This document shows positions 16,227 through 25,111 of a DNA stretch of 32,749 nucleotides, piece after piece; positions within the stretch are counted from its first letter, which is position 1; every line of letters starts with the position of its first letter. Below the pieces are notes generated by a model. It saw nothing but the letters and a program-made list of their open reading frames with translations. It had not been told where the DNA came from and did not search any database. Origin of the DNA: an uncultured Clostridia bacterium (lineage in GTDB: Bacteria; Bacillota; Clostridia; Christensenellales; CAG-138); the NCBI GenBank assembly GCA_944336625.1, contig CALVLF010000125.1, forward strand, positions 1 to 32,749, given 5' to 3'. A program made the translations under genes and the position numbers.

Positions 16227-17444
16227 TTATTCCGCCCCCGCCCTGCCACGGTTGCGCTGAATCCGCGCCCACAGGGCATCCAGCAGCCAGTCTGCCAGGG
16301 CATCCTTCGTCATAGAGCCGCTGTCCCGGGCGCCGCCCCGGTCATCATAGAGGGTAACCCGGTTGGTATCCACTCCGAAGCCCGCGTCCTGCGCCAGAAT
16401 ATCGTTCGCCGCGATGAAATCCAGGTTTTTTCGCCGCAGCTTGCTTTGGGCGTTTTGGGCAAGGTTTTCGCTTTCTGCGGCAAATCCCATCAGGATACGC
16501 CCTTCTTTTTTCTGGCCCATAGCCAGCAGGATATCCCGGGTATTTTTCAGTGCCAGGTTCAAACCGTTCCCCTGCTTTTTTATCTTCTGGCCGGAAAGGT
16601 TCTGGGGGGTGAAATCCGCCGGCGCCGCTGCCATGATCAAAGCATCACAGCCTGCAAAGGCCCCGTCCACCGCCCGGAACATATCGTCCGAGGAAACCAC
16701 GGGCACCAGCTTAACTCTCTGCGGCGCAGGCAGGGATACAGGGCCGCTCACCAAAGTGACCTCCGCCCCCCGCCGGGCAGCGGCCTGGGCGATAGCATAC
16801 CCCATTTTGCCGCTGGAGCGGTTTGTAATATAGCGAACCGGGTCCAGGGCCTCCTGGGTGGGGCCTGCGCTTACCAGCAGCCGCACGCCTGCAAGATCCT
16901 GCCGGGGATTGAGGGCGTCCAGCACGGCGGAAACGATATCCTCCACTTCTGCCAAACGGCCGACTCCCGTATCCCCGCAGGCCAGCCGGCCCTCCCCAGG
17001 GGAGATGAACCGGTACCCCCGCTTTTGCAGCAGCTGGATATTCTCCTGAACAACCGGATTTAAATACATGGCGCTGTTCATTGCCGGCGCCACAAGAATA
17101 GGCGCATGGGTGGCCAGGATGGTGGTTGTAAGCATATCGTCAGCAATGCCATGGGCGGCTTTCCCCAAAAAGTTGGCGCTTGCCGGGGCAACGAGAAAGG
17201 CATCTGCCTTTTTGGCAAGCGCAATATGTTCTACTTCCCAGGGCGTTTCCCGGTTGAACATATCCGTAACCACTGGCGTAGCGGCGATCGTTTCAAGAGC
17301 GAGGGGCGTAATAAAGCGGGAGCCGCTCTCCGTAAGGATAACATGCACCTCCACCCCTTGCTTTTTCAGGCGGCTGATAATATCGCAGGCTTTATAGGCT
17401 GCAATAGAGCCCGTAACCCCCAGCACCACAGTTTTTTGCTTCAT
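16227..17444 (-). CDS. coaBC: Bifunctional phosphopantothenoylcysteine decarboxylase / phosphopantothenate-cysteine ligase
   Basis: A 405-residue two-domain enzyme for two successive steps of coenzyme A synthesis. The N-terminal flavin decarboxylase half (CoaC) shows GVTGSIAAYKA, catalytic His73 in VEHIALAKKAD, the PAMNSAMY motif (Asn123) and Cys156 in RLACGDTGVGR. The C-terminal ligase half (CoaB, from about 185) shows VSAGPTQEALDPVRYITNRSSGKMG and the AAAPADF motif. The start lies 9 nt after the rpoZ stop. A 128-nt gap with a strong hairpin follows it. Confidence 0.97.
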   Translation of the reverse strand: MKQKTVVLGVTGSIAAYKACDIISRLKKQGVEVHVILTESGSRFITPLALETIAATPVVTDMFNRETPWEVEHIALAKKADAFLVAPASANFLGKAAHGIADDMLTTTILATHAPILVAPAMNSAMYLNPVVQENIQLLQKRGYRFISPGEGRLACGDTGVGRLAEVEDIVSAVLDALNPRQDLAGVRLLVSAGPTQEALDPVRYITNRSSGKMGYAIAQAAARRGAEVTLVSGPVSLPAPQRVKLVPVVSSDDMFRAVDGAFAGCDALIMAAAPADFTPQNLSGQKIKKQGNGLNLALKNTRDILLAMGQKKEGRILMGFAAESENLAQNAQSKLRRKNLDFIAANDILAQDAGFGVDTNRVTLYDDRGGARDSGSMTKDALADWLLDALWARIQRNRGRAGAE

Positions 17445-17453
17445 GGTTATTTA

Positions 17454-17651
17454 TTATTTATAATCCTCTGGGAATTCTATTTTAAGCTGGTCATGATCCA
17501 GCTCTTCCACCGCTACCGTAACGGGTTTGCGATCACCCAGCTCCTCCGGGTGATCCAACAGCTGGCGGGCCCTTTTTGCAACGGTTGTTACCAGCATATA
17601 GCGGCAGCCTACTTTAGCCTGTAATTCGTTTACAGGCGGTTTGTTCATCAT
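17454..17651 (-). CDS. rpoZ: RNA polymerase omega subunit
   Basis: A small 65-residue protein matching omega: KVGCRYMLVTTVAKRARQL is the conserved N-terminal helix that folds on the beta-prime C-terminus, followed by KPVTVAVEEL. It assists RNA polymerase assembly. The start ATG overlaps the gmk TGA (ATGA, 4 nt). Position between gmk and coaBC is the standard Firmicutes arrangement and supports the call despite the short length. Confidence 0.93.
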   Translation of the reverse strand: MMNKPPVNELQAKVGCRYMLVTTVAKRARQLLDHPEELGDRKPVTVAVEELDHDQLKIEFPEDYK

Positions 17652-18280
17652 TCTCCGTCCTCTCCTTTCACCTGAAAGCTCTCTATAAAGGCCTGGTTTC
17701 TACAAACCCGCAGCCGCTCCGCTGCAATGATATGCTCCACCTGGCCAATAGCGATATCTAAAACATCATTGGAAACCACATAGTCATAATCCTTCATATA
17801 ACGCAGCTCGTGAAAGGACTCCTCAAACCGCTTTTCTATGGCCTCTACCGTTTCCGTTCCACGGCCTACAAGGCGGGTTTTCAGGCTGCTCATGGAAGGC
17901 GGTGCAAGGAAAATGGTTACCGCATCCGGACAGGCTGATTTCACATGCATGGCGCCATGCACATCAATATCCAGGAGAATGTCGAAACCGGAAGCACGCT
18001 GCTGTTCCACATAGGCCCGGGGTGTGCCATAATAATGGTTGCCAAATACCTGCATATGTTCCAGGAAAGCCCCTTCCTGGACCATTTGCAAAAATTCATC
18101 GCGGGTCTTAAAGAAGTAATGCAGGCCGTCAACCTCCCCCGGGCGAGGCGGCCTTGTGGTACAGGAGACAGAAAAGCGCATGTTGGGATTCCGCTCCATC
18201 AGCGCCTTACATACCGTTCCCTTTCCAACCCCACTAGGACCAGAGATGATTATCAGGAGCCCCTCTCGTGATTGTTGCAT
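17648..18280 (-). CDS. gmk: Guanylate kinase
   Basis: A 210-residue kinase converting GMP to GDP with ATP. The P-loop GPSGVGKG is at residues 14-21. The GMP-binding segment includes SCTTRPPRPGEVDGLHYFF, and LLDIDVHGAM is the Walker B region. The frame can be read from a GTG at 18295, but that codon is part of GTGAGGGGG, which serves as the ribosome binding site for ATG 18280 (spacing about 6 nt), so the shorter form is chosen. It overlaps rpoZ by 4 nt. Confidence 0.95.
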   Translation of the reverse strand: MQQSREGLLIIISGPSGVGKGTVCKALMERNPNMRFSVSCTTRPPRPGEVDGLHYFFKTRDEFLQMVQEGAFLEHMQVFGNHYYGTPRAYVEQQRASGFDILLDIDVHGAMHVKSACPDAVTIFLAPPSMSSLKTRLVGRGTETVEAIEKRFEESFHELRYMKDYDYVVSNDVLDIAIGQVEHIIAAERLRVCRNQAFIESFQVKGEDGE

Positions 18281-18313
18281 ACTCGTCCCCCTCACTATTA
18301 TTTATCCGGCAGG

Positions 18314-19192
18314 TTATTCGATGTTCTGCACCTGCTCGCGAATCTTTTCGATCTCTGCTTTTCCTGCGATAACAAGGTTTACAATCTGCCCATCGTTTGC
18401 CTTGGAGCCTATGGTGTTAAATTCCCGGTTCATTTCCTGCACGATAAAATCCAGCTTCCGCCCGGCAGGCGCATCGCTTTGCAGCAGGGCCTCCATCTGC
18501 GCCACATGGCTCTTTAGGCGCACCAGTTCTTCATCAATGTTGGCCTTATCTGCAAAAATGGCCGCCTCCATGGCCAGCCTGGCCGGATCTACCTCCGCGC
18601 CGGAGAGCATTGCGCTGATCCGCTCCTGCAGTTTCTGCCTATACTCCTCCGTAACCAAGGGTGCACGCAGGGCAATTTGCGCCCCAATGTCCGCCACGGT
18701 TTGGCAGCGGGCCATAAGATCCTTACAAAGCCGGGCACCCTCCGCCGCCCGCATGGACTTAAGCTCGGCACAGGCCTGGGCGCAAACCTGCGCTCCTAGG
18801 GCGCAGACCGCAGCCTGGTCCTCCTCTGCCGCAATTACATCCAGCACGTCAGGCAACCGCAGCGCTGCATAAAGCCCCATATCGTTCTTTAAATCGAAAC
18901 GTTCTGCAGCCTCCTGGGCTGCCTTTAAATAAGCCGCCAGCAAACTATAGTCTACATTCACCTGCCGGGCATCCGCCCGGTTATTGCGGTAAAACACGTA
19001 AACATCCACATGGCCGCGCTTCAGCTCCTCTGCCAGAACCTGCCGGAGAGGATCTTCCAAAAAGGCGATATGCCGGGGCATGCGAAAGGCAATATCCAAA
19101 TAGCGATGGTTTACGCTCTTCAACTCCACCGTAATCTCCCGGCCATCCTGGGCCATAAGAGCCCGGCCAAAGCCGGTCATGCTGCTGATCAT
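18314..19192 (-). CDS. yicC: YicC/YloC-family endoribonuclease
   Basis: A 292-residue member of the YicC/YloC family, which acts as a metal-dependent endoribonuclease in E. coli. The family start MISSMTGFGRA is seen, followed by ELKSVNHRYLDI, and the C-terminal DUF1732-like part ends with DFIVQEMNREFNTIGSKAND and IEKIREQVQNIE. It is the first gene after the operon promoter at 19232-19260. In most Firmicutes a small remA gene lies between it and gmk; here only 33 nt separate them. Confidence 0.95.
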   Translation of the reverse strand: MISSMTGFGRALMAQDGREITVELKSVNHRYLDIAFRMPRHIAFLEDPLRQVLAEELKRGHVDVYVFYRNNRADARQVNVDYSLLAAYLKAAQEAAERFDLKNDMGLYAALRLPDVLDVIAAEEDQAAVCALGAQVCAQACAELKSMRAAEGARLCKDLMARCQTVADIGAQIALRAPLVTEEYRQKLQERISAMLSGAEVDPARLAMEAAIFADKANIDEELVRLKSHVAQMEALLQSDAPAGRKLDFIVQEMNREFNTIGSKANDGQIVNLVIAGKAEIEKIREQVQNIE

Positions 19193-19231
19193 TCCTGCCT
19201 AGTACCCCCTTCATATCTTCCGAAACAATTA

Positions 19232-19260
19232 ATTATATCATATTTCCAGGCTTTTTACAA
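19232..19260 (-). promoter_or_regulatory. Sigma-A promoter of the yicC-to-rpe operon
   Basis: On the minus strand TTGTAA (19255-19260), a 17-nt spacer and a perfect TATAAT (19232-19237). Predicted transcription begins about 33 nt before the yicC start. No convincing terminator separates ligA from this promoter, so some readthrough from the pcrA-ligA unit is possible. Confidence 0.8.
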
Positions 19261-19280
19261 GCGGGAGGGGCTTCCCCGGC

Positions 19281-21260
19281 TTATTCTGTAGCGCCGCCGG
19301 GCTGGATCATATGGAAGAAGGCCGCTTCATCCAAAACCTGTATGGAAAGCTCCCGGGCCTTCGTGAGCTTGCTCCCTGCCCCAGGGCCGGCTACGACAAA
19401 GTCGGTTTTCCTGCTGACGCTGCCCGCAGCCTTGCCTCCCAGGCGTTCAATAAGGGATTCGATTTCCTTTCGGTCCATACGCTCCATGGTGCCGGTGACA
19501 ACGATCGTTTTCCCGGCGATAGGGCTGGCGGATGGGCCCGCTTCTTCCATCTGAGGCGCCACCCCTTCCTGAAGAAGCTTATCTACCTCCCCCGCTATGC
19601 GGGGATCGGCAAAGAAATCCAAAATGCTCTGGGCAACGATCTCTCCTACGTCCGGAATGCTGGTCAGCGCCTCCAGGGAAGCGGACCGCAGCGCCTCCAG
19701 GCTGCCGAAATGCCGGGCCAGGTCCCGGGCAGTCTTCGCCCCCACATTGGGGATGCCGATGGCGAAGATAAAGGCACCCAGGCTGGGCTGTTTGCTTTTT
19801 TCGATGGCGGCAAGCAGATTTTCAATGCGCTTTTCGCCAAAGCCGGAAAGGCCCTGCAGCCGCTCCGGCGTCAGGGTATAGAGCTCTGCAATGGCGCTGA
19901 AGCCCAATTCCTGCACCATCTGGGCCGCTGTTTTTTCTGAAAAACCATCGATATCCATAGCTTCCCTGGAAGCGAAGTGGGTTAGCCGGCCCACGATCTG
20001 GGGGCGGCAGGAGAGGGAGTTGGTACAGAAAAGATGCACCCCCCGATGCTCCACATGGGCCCCGCAAGCCGGGCAGATGGTGGGTTTTTCTATGGGCGCC
20101 CGGGGCATATCGTCCGGTACCGCCCCCAGTATTTCCGGGATCACATCGCCAGAACGCCGTAAAAAGACCCGGGAACCGATGCCGATCCGTTTTCTGCAAA
20201 TATCATCCCAATTGTTCAGGGTCGCATGCCGAATGGTAGCCCCGCAAAGCTCCACCGGCTCTAAATGTGCCCTGGGCGTCAGCTTCCCGGTGCGTCCTAC
20301 TTCCCAGGTAACATCCTCGATGACAGTGGTGGTCTCTTCTGCAGCAAATTTAAAAGCCATGGCCCACCTAGGGAAGCGGTCCGTACTGCCCAGGGCTTCC
20401 CTGGCGGCAAAGCTGCGCACCTTTACCACCATGCCGTCAATGAGAAAATCCAGAGAGTCCCGCCGCTGATCCGCCTCTATAATAGCCTGGTAGACGGCAG
20501 AAATATCCTTAAAATATTCCGTATAGTTGCTGACCGGGAATCCCTGCTCCCGCAGGAAATCCAGCATTTCTTCCTGGTCGGACAGGGTTTTCCCTTCGAT
20601 ATAACCCACGTTATAGCAGGCGCAGTCCAGATGCCGGCTGGCCGTTACCTGTGGGTCCAGATTCCTTAGGGCGCCGGCAGCGGCATTTCTAGCGTTTTTC
20701 AGGGGTTCCTTCGCGGTTTTATTGAAGGCCTCCAGAACGGAAAGGCGCATGTAGCACTCTCCCTGCACCTCCATCCTCCCCTGGAAAGGAATCGTAAGAG
20801 GCAGGGAGCGGATGGTACGAATCTGCGGCAAAATCGCCTCCCCTATCACGCCGTTCCCACGAGTAGCCCCCTGCACCAAACGGCCCGCTTCATACGTAAG
20901 GTTAATGGTAAGGCCGTCGAATTTATATTCTAGGCCATACTCCGGCCCCGGCAGGCCGGCGCCGGCCAGCAGCCGCTCTACTCGCTCAGCCCAGGCGAAA
21001 AGCTCCTCCTCCGTACGCACCTTATCCAGGCTCCAAAGCCGCCCCAGGTGCCTATGAGAGGCAAAGGCGGCCAAGGGCTCCCCGCCTACCCGTTGGGTCG
21101 GCGAATCGGGCAGGGCATAGCCCGCTTCCTTTTCCAGTGCCAAAAGGGAATCGAACAAAGCATCGTATTCCTGATCGCTCACCAAGGGAGCATCCGCTAC
21201 ATAATATGCCCGAGCCAGCTCGTTTACCCTGTCTGTCAATGCGCGCAGTTTTTCTTCCAT
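19281..21260 (-). CDS. ligA: NAD-dependent DNA ligase
   Basis: A 659-residue ligase sealing nicks during replication and repair. Domain order is normal: Ia (YYxxDxPxVSDxEYD-like segment near residues 19-33), the adenylation domain with catalytic Lys113 in EYKFDGL, the OB fold, a four-cysteine zinc finger in CPACGAHVEH to CTNSLSC, helix-hairpin-helix repeats and a C-terminal BRCT domain from about 580. The frame is open to 21347, but ATG 21260 gives the family N-terminus MEEKLRALTDRVNEL and has AAAGGAGC upstream. It begins 16 nt after the pcrA stop, so the two are co-transcribed. Confidence 0.96.
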   Translation of the reverse strand: MEEKLRALTDRVNELARAYYVADAPLVSDQEYDALFDSLLALEKEAGYALPDSPTQRVGGEPLAAFASHRHLGRLWSLDKVRTEEELFAWAERVERLLAGAGLPGPEYGLEYKFDGLTINLTYEAGRLVQGATRGNGVIGEAILPQIRTIRSLPLTIPFQGRMEVQGECYMRLSVLEAFNKTAKEPLKNARNAAAGALRNLDPQVTASRHLDCACYNVGYIEGKTLSDQEEMLDFLREQGFPVSNYTEYFKDISAVYQAIIEADQRRDSLDFLIDGMVVKVRSFAAREALGSTDRFPRWAMAFKFAAEETTTVIEDVTWEVGRTGKLTPRAHLEPVELCGATIRHATLNNWDDICRKRIGIGSRVFLRRSGDVIPEILGAVPDDMPRAPIEKPTICPACGAHVEHRGVHLFCTNSLSCRPQIVGRLTHFASREAMDIDGFSEKTAAQMVQELGFSAIAELYTLTPERLQGLSGFGEKRIENLLAAIEKSKQPSLGAFIFAIGIPNVGAKTARDLARHFGSLEALRSASLEALTSIPDVGEIVAQSILDFFADPRIAGEVDKLLQEGVAPQMEEAGPSASPIAGKTIVVTGTMERMDRKEIESLIERLGGKAAGSVSRKTDFVVAGPGAGSKLTKARELSIQVLDEAAFFHMIQPGGATE

Positions 21261-21276
21261 AAGCAAAGCCGCTCCT

Positions 21277-23481
21277 TTATTCCTCCGCCGGTGTAATGGG
21301 GGCGTAAGCCGCCGCAAATTTTTTGACCCCTGCCTGATCGAAGTCAATGGTAACGGTCATAGAGCTGCCGCTACCGGAGACTTCCAGAATTGTACCCGCG
21401 CCGAATTTCGCGTGCTTAACCCGCTGGTGCGGCGCAAAAGATTTTTCCACCGGCTTGGCTGGCGCGGCAGCGCCAAAGGCGGGCTTCACCCCGAAACCCG
21501 GGCTGTAAGCCGGCCGCTCTACAGGCTTTTTTGCCGGGCGCTGCTCCTGCCTGGCCTCGGGCTTCCGTTCCTGTTGCAGCAGGGACGCAGGCACTTCCTC
21601 AAGAAAGCGGGAAGGACGGTTATAGGCATAATCCCCAAAGAGCATCCGCTGCCTGGCATGGAGCAGATACAGCTTCTCTTCCGCCCGGGTCATGCCCACA
21701 TAACACAAGCGCCGCTCTTCCTCCATCATAGAGGAGGAAAGATCGTTGCGAGCCCGGGCCGTGGGAAAGATGTTTTCCTCCATGCCGCACATGAATACCA
21801 CCGGGAATTCCAGCCCTTTGGCGCTATGGAGGGTCATAAGGGTCACGCACTGGGTTTCCTCCTGCAGCGCGTCTACATCCGCTACCAGGGCTACGTTTTC
21901 CAGAAACAAGGGCAGGGCGCTTTCCCCTTCTGGCACATCCCGCTCGATTTCTTTGATATTGCCGATGAGCTCCCGCAGGTTATCCATGCGGTTAATGAGC
22001 TCGCCCTTTTTATCCTCCTGCTTGAGGAATTGTTCATATTCCAGGGCCCGAATCATATATTCCGTAAATTCGGACAGGGGCATGACCTGGGAAAGGGCGA
22101 TAAATTCCGCCATGGTTTCCCCAAATGGGTGAATCTTCTGGGCCGTTCGGGGGCTTAGGCCCTGGCCATCCAAAGCTACGGCCAGAAGATAGGTCCCCCG
22201 GGCCTCGGCAGCTGCCGTCAGCTCCCCTACAGAAGCATCGCCAATGGAGCGCTTGGGGACATTGATGATTCGCCGAAGGGCAACATCGTCCGCCGGATTA
22301 TAAATCAGGCGCAGATAGGCCATGATATCCCGAATCTCCCGCCGCTCATAGAACCGCTGTCCCCCATAGACCTTATTCGGTATACCGTAGTTGATGAGGG
22401 TGGATTCCAGGACACGGCTCTGGGCATTCATCCGGTATAGAATGGCGAAATCACCATAATTCTTCCCATGTTGAACGCCTTCCAGTATTTTTTTGCAGAC
22501 AAAGGCCGCCTCATCCCGCTCCGTCGCCGCTAGATGCACCTCGATCTGCTCCCCGCCTTTTTTCTCCGTCCATAAGCGTTTGCTTTTGCGGCCTTTATTA
22601 TTGCGGATGACGGCATTGGCTGCATCCAAAATGACCGAGGTGGAGCGATAATTCTGTTCCAGCCGGATAACCTGCGTGCCCGGAAAATCCTTCTCAAACT
22701 CCAGTATATTGCGGATGTCCGCGCCCCGCCAGCCATAGATGCTCTGGTCGTCATCCCCTACGACGCAGATATTCCGATGCTCCCGGCACAGGCGCTCGAT
22801 AAACTTATACTGCAGCAGGTTCGTATCCTGATATTCATCCACCAGAACATACTGAAACCGCTGGCGGTATTTTTCCAAAACTTCCGGGTATTCCATAAAG
22901 AGCCGCAGCGTCAGGCAGAGCAAATCGTCAAAATCCAGTGCATTGGCTTCCTGCAAAGCCCTTTGGTAGGCCCGGAAAACCCGGGGCACGACCTGATCCA
23001 GATAGGGATTATCCATAAGATACTGCTCCGGATCCAGGGATTTATTCTTTGCATCGGATATATGCTCCCGAATTTCCCGTTTCGGGATATCCTTTTCGCT
23101 GATTCCCATATTCTTGAGGATGTTCCCGATAAGGCTCAGCTGGTCATCGCTATCGTAGATTACAAAGTTTCTCTCCCAGCCCAGCTTGTCTATATCCGCT
23201 CGAAGAATGCGTACGCAACAGGAATGGAAGGTAGAAATCCACAGATCCCGCGGATCCCCACCCACCAGGGCTAGCGTCCGCTCCCGCATTTCGTTGGCGG
23301 CTTTGTTGGTAAAGGTAAGGGCTAGGATATGCCAGGGCTGCACGCCGTGCTCTATTAAATTTGCAATACGGTAGGTCAAAACCCGTGTTTTTCCGCTTCC
23401 AGCCCCGGCCAATACGAGAAGCGGGCCTTCCAGGCAGGTTACCGCCTGCTGCTGCTCTTTATTTAAAAGCGATAGATCCAT
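21277..23481 (-). CDS. pcrA: UvrD/Rep-family DNA helicase PcrA
   Basis: A 734-residue superfamily 1A 3'-to-5' helicase used in repair and in removing protein blocks. Helicase motifs appear in order: Q motif LNKEQQQAV, Walker A AGAGSGKT (residues 25-32), TFTNKAANEM, VDEYQDTN, GDDDQSIYGWRGAD, EQNYRS, and in the second lobe TLHSAKGLEFPVVF and VGMTRAEEKLYL. The C-terminal end (VKHAKFGAGTIL) is the Tudor-like RNA polymerase-interaction module of PcrA, preceded by a proline- and lysine-rich linker. Pairing with ligA is common in Gram-positives. Confidence 0.96.
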   Translation of the reverse strand: MDLSLLNKEQQQAVTCLEGPLLVLAGAGSGKTRVLTYRIANLIEHGVQPWHILALTFTNKAANEMRERTLALVGGDPRDLWISTFHSCCVRILRADIDKLGWERNFVIYDSDDQLSLIGNILKNMGISEKDIPKREIREHISDAKNKSLDPEQYLMDNPYLDQVVPRVFRAYQRALQEANALDFDDLLCLTLRLFMEYPEVLEKYRQRFQYVLVDEYQDTNLLQYKFIERLCREHRNICVVGDDDQSIYGWRGADIRNILEFEKDFPGTQVIRLEQNYRSTSVILDAANAVIRNNKGRKSKRLWTEKKGGEQIEVHLAATERDEAAFVCKKILEGVQHGKNYGDFAILYRMNAQSRVLESTLINYGIPNKVYGGQRFYERREIRDIMAYLRLIYNPADDVALRRIINVPKRSIGDASVGELTAAAEARGTYLLAVALDGQGLSPRTAQKIHPFGETMAEFIALSQVMPLSEFTEYMIRALEYEQFLKQEDKKGELINRMDNLRELIGNIKEIERDVPEGESALPLFLENVALVADVDALQEETQCVTLMTLHSAKGLEFPVVFMCGMEENIFPTARARNDLSSSMMEEERRLCYVGMTRAEEKLYLLHARQRMLFGDYAYNRPSRFLEEVPASLLQQERKPEARQEQRPAKKPVERPAYSPGFGVKPAFGAAAPAKPVEKSFAPHQRVKHAKFGAGTILEVSGSGSSMTVTIDFDQAGVKKFAAAYAPITPAEE

Positions 23482-23518
23482 GCTATATACGATACCATCC
23501 TAATCTGTATTATTTTTT

Positions 23519-23527
23519 ATTATATCA
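23519..23527 (-). promoter_or_regulatory. Extended -10 promoter element of pcrA-ligA
   Basis: Minus-strand TGATATAAT (23519-23527) carries the extended -10 TG and a perfect -10 box about 40 nt before the pcrA ATG. No good -35 hexamer is visible at 16-18 nt, consistent with an extended -10 promoter. Confidence 0.5.
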
Positions 23528-23577
23528 TTTCCCTCCAGAATTTGTATACCAGCAAACCTAGCGGGGATGCTACTATG

Positions 23578-23608
23578 AAAAATCCCGGAGGGAACCCCCG
23601 GGGAATTT
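23578..23608 (-). terminator. Rho-independent terminator after the CLC transporter gene
   Basis: Plus-strand AAAATCCCGG (23579-23588) faces CCGGGGAATTT (23598-23608). Transcribed from the minus strand this is a GC-rich stem with a short loop followed by TTTTTCAT. It lies 22 nt after the end of the CLC gene and ahead of the pcrA promoter. Confidence 0.6.
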
Positions 23609-23629
23609 CTAACCTGTCCTATCTTCGCC

Positions 23630-24919
23630 TCATTTCTTTTCAGCATGGTAAGCATTGGTATGGACATGAATATACTGGGCCTTCAGCTTGGAATACATAA
23701 TGGTTTGGCTGCTATATAATCCGCTATAGCCGGATAATACATAGCTGATCCCGCAGGCAAGGGCAAAATAAAGCATGCCCGCATCGCCAAACAGCTCTAT
23801 GGAAAGGAAGATAGAAGCCAATGGGCAATTCGTAGCCCCGCAAAAAACGCAGACCAGCCCCAGCGCTGCCGCAAATCCAGGAGGTACGCCTAAAATTGGC
23901 CCGGCTACACAGCCAAAGGTCGCCCCCACAAAGAAAGAAGGAACTACCTCTCCCCCCCGAAAACCGGCGGATAGGGTCAAAGCCGTGAAAATGATCTTAA
24001 GCAGGAAAGCAAAGGGGCTAGCCTGGCCCTCCTGAATGGCAGCAGAAATTACATCCATACCTGCCCCATTATAATCCCGAGTACCGCAAACCAGCGTCAA
24101 AAGGATCACGCCACAGCCTCCAACCAGGACCCGAAGCCAGGGATTGGGGATGCTTTTGCGCATCCTATCCTCAAAAAAATGCAGGGCTGCACAAAACAGG
24201 TTGGATACCAGAGCAAAGCCCACCGCTAAAACGGCGTTCCTTAGCAGCATGCCCACCTGCAGGGGAGGTGCTTCGACTAGGAAGCGGGTCGGCTTTACTC
24301 CCAGCCCTAAGGAAATCCAGTAGGAAACCAGGGATGCCGTCAGGCAGGGCACCAGGGCCACATGGTACATAACGCCAATGCTGATCACCACAATGGCAAA
24401 GACGGAAGCTGTAAGCGGCGTTCCAAACAGGGCGGTAAAGAAAGCAGCCATGCCCACCATAGTAGCGATGCGCATATCCTGGTCATCCAAGCGAAGGAGC
24501 CGGCCCGTTTGGAACCCCAGCGTCCCGCCCATCTGCAATGCTGCGCCTTCGCGCCCGGCACTCCCGCCGCACAGATGGGTCAATACCGTCCCTACGAAAA
24601 TTGCGGGAAGAAGCAAAATGGAGAGCTTTTTCCCCTGGTGTACTGCTTCGATAATATCATTTGTCCCCTGGCCTTCGGTCTTCGTAAGCTTATATACGCC
24701 TACGATGACCAGGCCAGCCAGGGGCAGGCAATACAGGACCCAGGGGTAGGCCAGCCGCAGCTCCGTGGCATATTCTACGCCTTTATGGAATAAAGTCCCC
24801 ACCAGGCCGCAGGCTATTCCAGCGATGGCCGCAACGGCCAGCCACTTAAAAAGGGAGCGGGAATATAAGATAACGCGCTCCTTCCATTGCAGAAGCTTGG
24901 CATCAAAATTTGTATGCAC
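23630..24919 (-). CDS. CLC-family chloride channel / proton antiporter-like protein
   Basis: A 429-residue integral membrane protein of the CLC anion transporter family with many hydrophobic helices. Conserved elements are GSAGREGAALQMGG (gating glutamate Glu124), and GGEVVPSFFVGATFG matching the GxFxP region. The usual first selectivity motif GSGIP is replaced by GQGTN (83-87), so the transported anion should not be assumed to be chloride. The frame is open to 25000, but GTG 24919 is chosen: AGAGGG lies 8 nt upstream, while the ATG at 25000 has no ribosome binding site and only about 15 nt of leader behind the promoter at 25022-25051. No CBS domains follow. It appears monocistronic. Confidence 0.85.
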   Translation of the reverse strand: MHTNFDAKLLQWKERVILYSRSLFKWLAVAAIAGIACGLVGTLFHKGVEYATELRLAYPWVLYCLPLAGLVIVGVYKLTKTEGQGTNDIIEAVHQGKKLSILLLPAIFVGTVLTHLCGGSAGREGAALQMGGTLGFQTGRLLRLDDQDMRIATMVGMAAFFTALFGTPLTASVFAIVVISIGVMYHVALVPCLTASLVSYWISLGLGVKPTRFLVEAPPLQVGMLLRNAVLAVGFALVSNLFCAALHFFEDRMRKSIPNPWLRVLVGGCGVILLTLVCGTRDYNGAGMDVISAAIQEGQASPFAFLLKIIFTALTLSAGFRGGEVVPSFFVGATFGCVAGPILGVPPGFAAALGLVCVFCGATNCPLASIFLSIELFGDAGMLYFALACGISYVLSGYSGLYSSQTIMYSKLKAQYIHVHTNAYHAEKK

Positions 24920-25021
24920 GGTCTTTACCCTCTTGGAATTTAAATCAGCAGGAGCCAATTTTTCGCATAGCATTCGGCCAGCCAGGCATTGGCTTCCCAT
25001 GCCTGTAAAATAGACAGTAGT

Positions 25022-25051
25022 ATTATAAGGGCCAGGTTATCCATTTGACAA
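25022..25051 (-). promoter_or_regulatory. Sigma-A promoter of the CLC transporter gene
   Basis: On the minus strand TTGTCA (25046-25051), an 18-nt spacer and a perfect TATAAT (25022-25027). Transcription should start near 25015, leaving a leader of about 95 nt before the GTG start at 24919. Confidence 0.75.
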
Positions 25052-25060
25052 GACCGGGCA

Positions 25061-25095
25061 AAATATAAAGGCCCGGTGCGCTCCCCCAGGCCCTT
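25061..25095 (-). terminator. Rho-independent terminator after the exported-protein gene
   Basis: On the minus strand AAGGGCCTGG (25086-25095) pairs with CCGGGCCTTT (25067-25076), with two G-U pairs and a 9-nt loop, followed by ATATTTTG. It lies 16 nt after the stop of the exported-protein gene and directly ahead of the CLC promoter. Confidence 0.7.
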
Positions 25096-25111
25096 GGTCA
25101 TAAACGCAGAT

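Noticed and set aside
16099..16272. 58-codon N-terminal extension of PriA
   Set aside because: It overlaps the coaBC end and the intergenic hairpin; a strong GAGGAGG fits only ATG 16098.
25046..25069. Plus-strand TTGACA with TATAAA near 25064 as a promoter
   Set aside because: The spacing is only 13 nt and no plus-strand gene follows; the same DNA carries a well-spaced minus-strand promoter and terminator.
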